From Crotophaga sulcirostris (lineage: Eukaryota; Chordata; Aves; Cuculiformes; Crotophagidae): a stretch of 64,000 nucleotides of DNA. Location of the stretch: assembly GCA_013397455.1 (NCBI GenBank), contig VYZB01000271.1, positions 273,008 through 337,007 of the forward strand, given 5' to 3'. Below the pieces are notes generated by a model, which was not told the DNA's origin, searched no databases, and saw only the letters and a program-made list of their open reading frames with translations. The position numbers and the translations under genes were made by a program. Positions within the stretch are counted from its first letter, which is position 1. The number at the start of each line of letters is the position of its first letter. Positions 58,882 to 64,000 of this stretch are shown here, piece after piece.

Positions 58882-59359
58882 AAAGGAAATGATGGACCAG
58901 GGATTCAAGGAAAACAGAGAGGAAGCAAGGAATTTGTATAGGAGAGCTCATCCTGGTTGGTATCAGAGAGGGCTTTGGACTGCTCCCCCATATACACAGC
59001 GATGCTATTGCTCAAAAGAAGAGACTCATCAGTGGTGTAGGCATTAATGCAAACATGAAAATAAGGCAAAACCTCCCTAAAGAAATTGAATTAAGACTTG
59101 GCTCAATTCCCCGGATCTGCCTCGGGCTCCCCAGGTGACCTGGGCTCCACCGTCCCTCCCCGTGTTTCCCTGATGATGCTCAGCTCCACATCACAGCCTT
59201 GATGTGTGAATAAATATAGTCAAAACTGTCAGGTGCCGGGTGACAAGAGGCACTTGGGTACCAGCAGTGGGACACCATCATATGGCTGTTTATGCTTGGG
59301 TATCTGCACACCTTACCAAGCAGATGGTCTGCTCCCGAGCACTGGGATCCAACAAGCCT

Positions 59360-59660
59360 GTGGAGCAATTTAATCTCCAGAAATAATTTAATATGGCTTC
59401 CTCCAGAGTACAGTGGTTGGGGTTTTTTTTCTGGTCAGCCATAGAATAATTTAATCCTGCCTTCTGTGTGAAGGTCTATTTTGAGCTTGCCACCTGCAGA
59501 GTGTTTTAATCCCACAACTCACAAAGTAATTCAATCCTTTCCCTTGGTGAGTAATTTAATCCTCGGTTTCCAGGGTAATTTAATCCCCTCCCTGGGGAAT
59601 AATGGAATTATTTGATCCTCCATTTCCAGAGTAATGTGATCCTCTACCTGAGAAGCTCGA
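59360..59660. repeat. degenerate tandem repeat (about 24-25 bp unit) carrying TAATCC in most units
   Basis: Around nine or ten units resemble 'agtaatttaatcctccctttccag'-like text in varied form. Exact TAATCC falls at 59452, 59507, 59557 and 59581; near matches are CAATCC at 59532 and TGATCC at 59613 and 59637. Steps between sites are 55, 25, 25, 24, 32 and 24 bases. The leftmost units (about 59364, 59383) have 'caatttaatctccag' and 'taatttaatatgg'. Two further TAATCC lie to the right (59779, 59887). Unit length is not constant modulo three, so it is not coding. TAATCC is the core of K50-type homeodomain sites. Confidence 0.8.
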
Positions 59661-60056
59661 TACTTTAAACCAGCCACCTGTGAAGCTGCACACACACCTG
59701 TCCTACAGGCTGCAAAACAGTCCTTACCCAGGTGGTTCGGCTGTTTGCCAAGTAAATCCATCCTCACCCGGGCTGGGGTAATCCAGGCAGGTTCAGAATG
59801 GGTAAAACCATTTGGCACTGCCTGACGTTGAGGCTTTTGAGCCTGGATGTGTGTGATTGCTTCATTTAAATGTCTCCTCAAATGATTAATCCATTTGCTC
59901 CTGAATTAGTTTTAATCTGGTTGGTGCCATGGTTGTTAAAGCAAGGCAGCCTTTGCCCCCTCCATGGGGCTTCTGGTGTGAGGGAGGTCATCTGCAGCCC
60001 AGGTGTGGGGTGGCTCAGCCCTACCAATGGATAAATATACATATATAATAGAAGGA
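59661..60056. other. right flank of the TAATCC array
   Basis: The stretch 59750-59820 keeps weaker echoes of the array ('agtaaatccatcctcac', 'ggtaatccaggcagg', 'gggtaaaaccatttgg'). TAATCC also occurs at 59887. 60030-60050 has 'aaatatacatatataat'. No gene is seen. Confidence 0.5.
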
Positions 60057-60330
60057 TTTTTTTTCCCATTCATCACAAGTGGCAGGGTGAAAGGAAATGG
60101 CCTCAAGTTGCACCAGGGAGGTTTAGACTGGATATTAGAAAAAATTTCTTCACTGAAAGGATTATCAGACACTGGCAGAAGCTGCCCAGGGAAGTGGTGG
60201 AGTCTCCATCCCTGGAGGTGTTAAAAAACCATGTAGATGTGGCACTTCAGGACAGGTTTTAGTAGGCACGGTGGTGTTGTGTTGGTGGCTGGACTGAATT
60301 ATCTTAGAGGTCTTTTCCACCCTTTATGAT
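60057..60330 (+). mobile_element. CR1 LINE 3' fragment (type B)
   Basis: Sense from 'tttttttcccattcatcac' (diverged 'cttctcccaagtaac') through 'ggaaatggcctcaagttg', 'aaaatttcttcactgaaagg', 'ggtggagtctccatccctgg', 'cacggtggtgttgtgttgg' and 'cttagaggtcttttccacc' to 'ctttatgattatc'. About 275 bp. Confidence 0.96.
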
Positions 60331-62639
60331 TATCTTGGAAGGGCAGTGCTGTGGCCCTTCAGCTAGCATCACCTCCAGCAGGACGTGCTGAAGGGGAAGC
60401 AGTTATCAAAATGGCTGAACCCTGGGTGCCACTCAGCCAGGACTCCCCTTCCCTGTGGGTCTACAAGCGAGGTCCCAGCATTCAGGTCTCCTGCCGAGTA
60501 GCTGGTAGAATGGTGGGGCCGTGGAGAACACTTGCTCCTGGAGCTGAGCATCCCTGCTACAGCGTCTGGGATGCATGCATTGCCTCTGTCCATATTGTCA
60601 CCCTCTCATGGGGCCTCTGGGCATGTCACACACCTTCTCCCAGCACAGAAACCCATCTTGAAAGCAACAGAGACTCCCTATTGGGCTGCATGAAAGAGAG
60701 ATTTGCAACTGGAGTCTGGCTGTTTTACACCTCTTCCCCCTCATTTCTGCTTAGCAAAGGCTCACACTTAATAGGAGAAAAAGTGTTTCCTTAGCTGAGA
60801 TGTTAAAAAGAGAGAGAGAAATACCAATAATGATAGTGTCCGTTTCCATGCAGAGGAGGATTTGTGGAGTATTCAGAAGAGAAATATTTCCCTGCCCCTG
60901 TGAAGACTGCAGCAGTTTGTATTCAGGAAAGGAATTAGCAACCTAAAAAGGAAATAACACGCTGAAAAATCCCTGTGAAAGTGGAGAGAGAGGGATAGGT
61001 GAGGCAATAGGGACAGGAGGAGAGATCTGGTGAAGAGAGGGCGGCACTGAAGGACCACCTTGGCCCCAGGTGTTGGTTGCCAAATCCTAGATGGGAAGAT
61101 GCCCCAGCATGGCAAGGTAAGGGAGGATGGGGCCAAGCCTGCCCACTGCCCTGGGGAACCCTCTGTGCTGGGCAGCCCTGCCCACACCCTGTGGAACCCT
61201 TTCACACAGGGGGTCTGCCCTGCGTCACCCATCACATCTACAGGGAAAAGTTATGAGGTTGAGGCTATTGTTATTGTTACAGTTTAATCCCACTGTCAAG
61301 TTAGTGCTTAAGTCTTTCGGAAGCTGAAGGAGAGGCAAGTGGTTTGGAGGCCCAGAGCCAACTTCCGTCACTCCCTGACTGCAGCTCCCGTCTGCACAGT
61401 GTTGGAAATGACTCCTCATTCTCTCAGGCTACTGCAGCACCCCGGGACCACCCTGTCACCCGCTGGGGCTCTTGACAACCCCCAGCTGGGGTTGCACTGA
61501 AACGAGAGGTGCCAATGATAGTTGCCTTTCCTAGGGACAGAGAATTCAAACAAAAATCTTTGCCTGGGCTAAACAGAAATCACTGCTTCTTCCACCACAT
61601 GCTTTACATGCCCCAGTCCCTCCTGGGACTGCTAGAATTCTGCTTTTAAAACTCTGCCTCATACAAAAGTCTGTCCTGGATATGTCATCTCGCATTCTAA
61701 CGTGATATATTAGACAAATAATTCTTTATGTGCAAAGTGTTCCTAAGTACCTGCAGGCCAGAGGGGAGAGAGGGGTCTGAATATCTTTAAAAATCCCATT
61801 CAAAATGTCTCCACTTCAAAGTCTCTTCTGCAAATTCTGCTCCGTGCTGCCTCTCTTGCCTAAAAGTCAGCTCTACTCTGTCAGCCTGCATGCCTGGTTC
61901 ACGTGGTCGTGCCCTGCTCTTTGGCTGGGGAAGCAGTGAGCTTGCTCTGGTTCTGGTGCATCTCCAAGATGTTGTAGTCTTGTATCAGGGTGGGAGGAAA
62001 GAGTGGGAGAGAAATACCTCCCTTTACTCCTTGAAATATGAGCTGCTCTGTTTAACTAGTCTTGGTGTTCACTCACCTCTCTTCCCCTCTAATGAGTCGG
62101 TTTTTGTTCTCCCATCTCACGTCTGAATGCACATTGTGGGTAATTGATGGACAGGACCCGGCCTCTGAAAGCTATCAACGTAGCGACTGTGAAATCACAC
62201 GTCCAAATATGTTTATCTTCTCGGCTTTTTGGGCCCAAGTGCTCTTTGGACATGGATTTCCGTACTTCAAGGAGGAGAGCAAATTTCCTTCAAAATGTCA
62301 GCAGAGAAACGAGAGATAAAAGGAAAGACACAGAGCTGCTTAAACTTTGCATTCACGACAGAGCAGGGCAGCTTGGTTTGGAGGGAAGAAACCAGAGCTC
62401 AGCCGTGGCTGAGCCTTATTTTGGGGGGTGGCAGTGCCTGGGGGGGCCTGGATGCTGCCCTGCAATGTATGCATATCCCTTGATGGCCTCCAACCAGTGC
62501 TAGGTATCAAACCACCTGCTCTTCTGAGCCTGTTTTCCCCAGGAGGAGGCATCTCAGCAGATTGGGGTCTGGGTGTCTTCTCCTGCTGTGAGCTGAGCCT
62601 CCAGAGTTCAACATGGGTAAGCTCCTGGGGGTCACGCTG
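60331..62639. other. noncoding spacer
   Basis: No gene recognised. 'gttattgttacag' and other AT-rich patches occur near 61260 and 61680-61730 ('gtgatatattagac'). A weak exon-like segment at 62543-62616 (acceptor 'gcctgttttccccag', donor 'acatgg|gtaagc') is noted under findings. Confidence 0.45.
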
Positions 62640-63450
62640 CCGTGTCCACCTCAGCATTGGGGAGGGCCTCGGTGCACCCCACGTTGCTGCAACATGGGGG
62701 AAGCAATCACAGCTGCGGTGTGAGGCGCTTTGCTCTGCCAGCACTGAGACAGGACTGGCCCACAGGCTGCGTGCGGCCGCCAGGGCCAAGGTGCCGGCAG
62801 TGGCCCCACGGCGAAGGGCTCAGGTCGGCGTGGGGACACCCTGCCTGCTCTCGGCACAGCTCTCGAGTGCTCTGTGAGTAATTCTCGAATGCGGGAATCA
62901 CTCTTCAGACAAGCACCTCTCCAAGGCTCGCGCGGTGGCAGCAGATGTTAGATGTTTCTCCTTGGTCCCTCCCCGAGCGCTGGGCACGGGAGGACAGCGG
63001 GTGAGCTCTGGTGAGGGAAGTGGGAGGATTTCCACAACCATCCAGGAGGATGGAGTGTATTCCCACTGCCTGGGCTCAGCCATCCTCCTCCCCTGGCCAG
63101 ACCCTGGTAGGGCTATCCACGACCACCATGGAGTTATTTCAGTGAAACCATGAGCCCTCCTCTGACAGAGAGGGAGCAGCCACAGTGCACTCCCTGCGTG
63201 CCGCTGATTGATGGCGAAGACGCACGACTGCACATCTTGTTTTCAGCAATCTCGGTATTTGGGTTGGCAGAGCCTGGCTTACGCTAACGACGACGGGAGC
63301 TGCCTCTCACTGTCAGCAGCAGCTCCGCCGTCGCTGAGCCTTTGCACGCCCCCCTGTTCCCCAGAGCCGGTGGTGGCTCCGCCAGCTTCTGCTTCTGGCA
63401 CCGCTCGCACGTCAGCCCGCGGCGCTGGTGGGCACCTAATCTCTGCCCTC
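62640..63450. promoter_or_regulatory. two CpG-dense patches, possible edge of a regulatory region
   Basis: 62750-62960 and 63215-63440 each hold roughly fifteen to twenty CpG by eye, far above the rest of the window, including 'gctcgcgcggtgg' and 'cagcccgcggcgctgg'. The intervening part is CpG-poor, so this is not one continuous island. Frames are open on both strands but show no recognised protein. Confidence 0.35.
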
Positions 63451-63783
63451 TTGCAAGCATAGGTTTTCCCTCTTTTGATGTAGCCGGATTGCTCCCTGGC
63501 CATCACCCCTCTACTTGTGCACCACCACCAGAGCTTAATCTGCTTCAAAACTGCACTCTTGGAGTCAGAAATGTGCCTCTGTCTTAAATACCAACGGAAG
63601 GTTAAGTGGGGGACCCTTGTGGGTTTGATGCCGAACCTCCTGGGGGATGTTGTGGTTTGTGCTAAGCAGAAGCTGGGAGGACAAGCTGAGTGGTCCCTTC
63701 AGGCTCTCACATCACTCAGTCTCCAGTCTCCTTTTCCTGAGAAGGTCTGTGGGATGGGGATGAGCCACAGGAGAGGGCCAAAG

Positions 63784-63912
63784 GTCACAGAATCATAGAG
63801 TGGTTTGGGTTGGAAGGGACCTTAAATATCACCCAGTTCCAAACCCCCTGCCATGGGCAGGGACACCTCCCACTAGACCCCATCCATCCTGGCCTTGAAT
63901 GCTTCCAGGGAA
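63784..63912 (-). mobile_element. CR1 LINE short 3' fragment (type A)
   Basis: 'tcacagaatcatagagtgg', 'ttgggttggaagggacc', 'gggcagggacacctcccac', then a skip of the usual 'tggatcagggggctcaaag' part, and 'cccatccatcctggccttg' to 'cttccagggaagg'. About 130 bp with a small internal deletion at 'ctagaccccatcc'. Confidence 0.95.
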
Positions 63913-64000
63913 GGTCCATGGTGGGATGTGGATAGGATCAGCATAAGGGGGTCTGGGGAGCCTTGCTCCAAGCAGCACTGCTCAGCCCCTCACCTGCAGT
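63913..64000. other. noncoding end of window
   Basis: Short single-copy sequence after the CR1 fragment; nothing recognisable. Confidence 0.4.

Larger units (their letters stand above)
52610..59359. other. CR1-free noncoding DNA, second part
   Basis: No gene recognised. Homopolymers are a T-run at about 53737-53750 and an A-run at about 56119-56134. GT/CATG-rich tracts occur at about 56670-56720. A 'ctataaat' TATA-like sequence at 56886-56893 precedes a CpG-containing stretch to about 57010. Two GTTAAC palindromes lie 15 bases apart at 57926 and 57941. The RFX-like site (58470-58489) and the G-quadruplex motif (58855-58881) are listed separately. Confidence 0.45.

Noticed and set aside
59531..59881. 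Minus-strand frame across the TAATCC array as a repeat protein
   Set aside because: Unit lengths of 24, 25 and 32 bases do not keep frame and residues do not repeat in register; the repeat is at the DNA level.
1..64000. LTR retrotransposon or endogenous retrovirus
   Set aside because: I searched by eye for paired LTR ends, a tRNA primer-binding site and gag, pol or env text outside CR1 and saw none; the only reverse transcriptase text belongs to CR1.
1..64000. CRISPR array, tRNA, rRNA, prokaryotic operons
   Set aside because: No regularly spaced direct repeats with unique spacers, no cloverleaf or rRNA signature; the sequence is vertebrate nuclear DNA.

Overview
This window is nuclear DNA from a bird. 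The evidence is about eighteen copies or fragments of the CR1 LINE, recognised by the 3' end that reads 'cccttccaacccaaaccattctatgatt' in pieces (or its complement 'tcatagaatcatggaatgg'), by the text of the CR1 ORF2 C-terminus, and by severe 5' truncation, all typical of bird genomes. I cannot name the species. I see no bacterial, viral or organellar signature, no rRNA or tRNA, no CRISPR and no intact protein-coding gene. Open frames are everywhere, but most are chance frames in GC-rich single-copy DNA, or lie inside or antisense to CR1. The window looks like intergenic DNA or the inside of large introns.

Layout. 1-17.7 kb is CR1-rich: ten CR1 pieces on both strands, including a head-to-head inverted pair (5117-5820) and a copy of nearly the same subfamily in the opposite orientation at 9868-10665. 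17.7-29.5 kb is nearly free of CR1 and holds an inverted pair of CCAAT boxes (18.1 kb) and an NRF1-like, Z-DNA-prone tract (21.5 kb). 29.5-38.7 kb has three CR1 copies, two of which (33380-34072 and 37597-38717) share the same defects, one candidate spliced exon (29801-29971), and a strong G-quadruplex motif. 38.7-46.5 kb is CR1-free with several AT-rich blocks that look like candidate conserved noncoding elements. 46.5-48.4 kb has two CR1 copies. 48.4-60.0 kb is the longest CR1-free stretch. It ends in the most unusual structure of the window: a degenerate repeat of about 24-25 bp at 59360-59660 in which nearly every unit carries TAATCC, the core site of K50 homeodomain factors (OTX, CRX, PITX, GSC). 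60.0-64 kb has two more CR1 copies and two CpG-dense patches (62.6-63.45 kb) that may mark the approach to a regulatory region or gene outside the window.

No genes can be shown to work together here. The functional content I can support is regulatory in character (clustered homeodomain sites, CCAAT, RFX-like and MEF2-like pairs, NRF1-like sites, G-quadruplexes) and is inferred from motifs only. Coordinates of CR1 ends are good to within about 5-15 bases.
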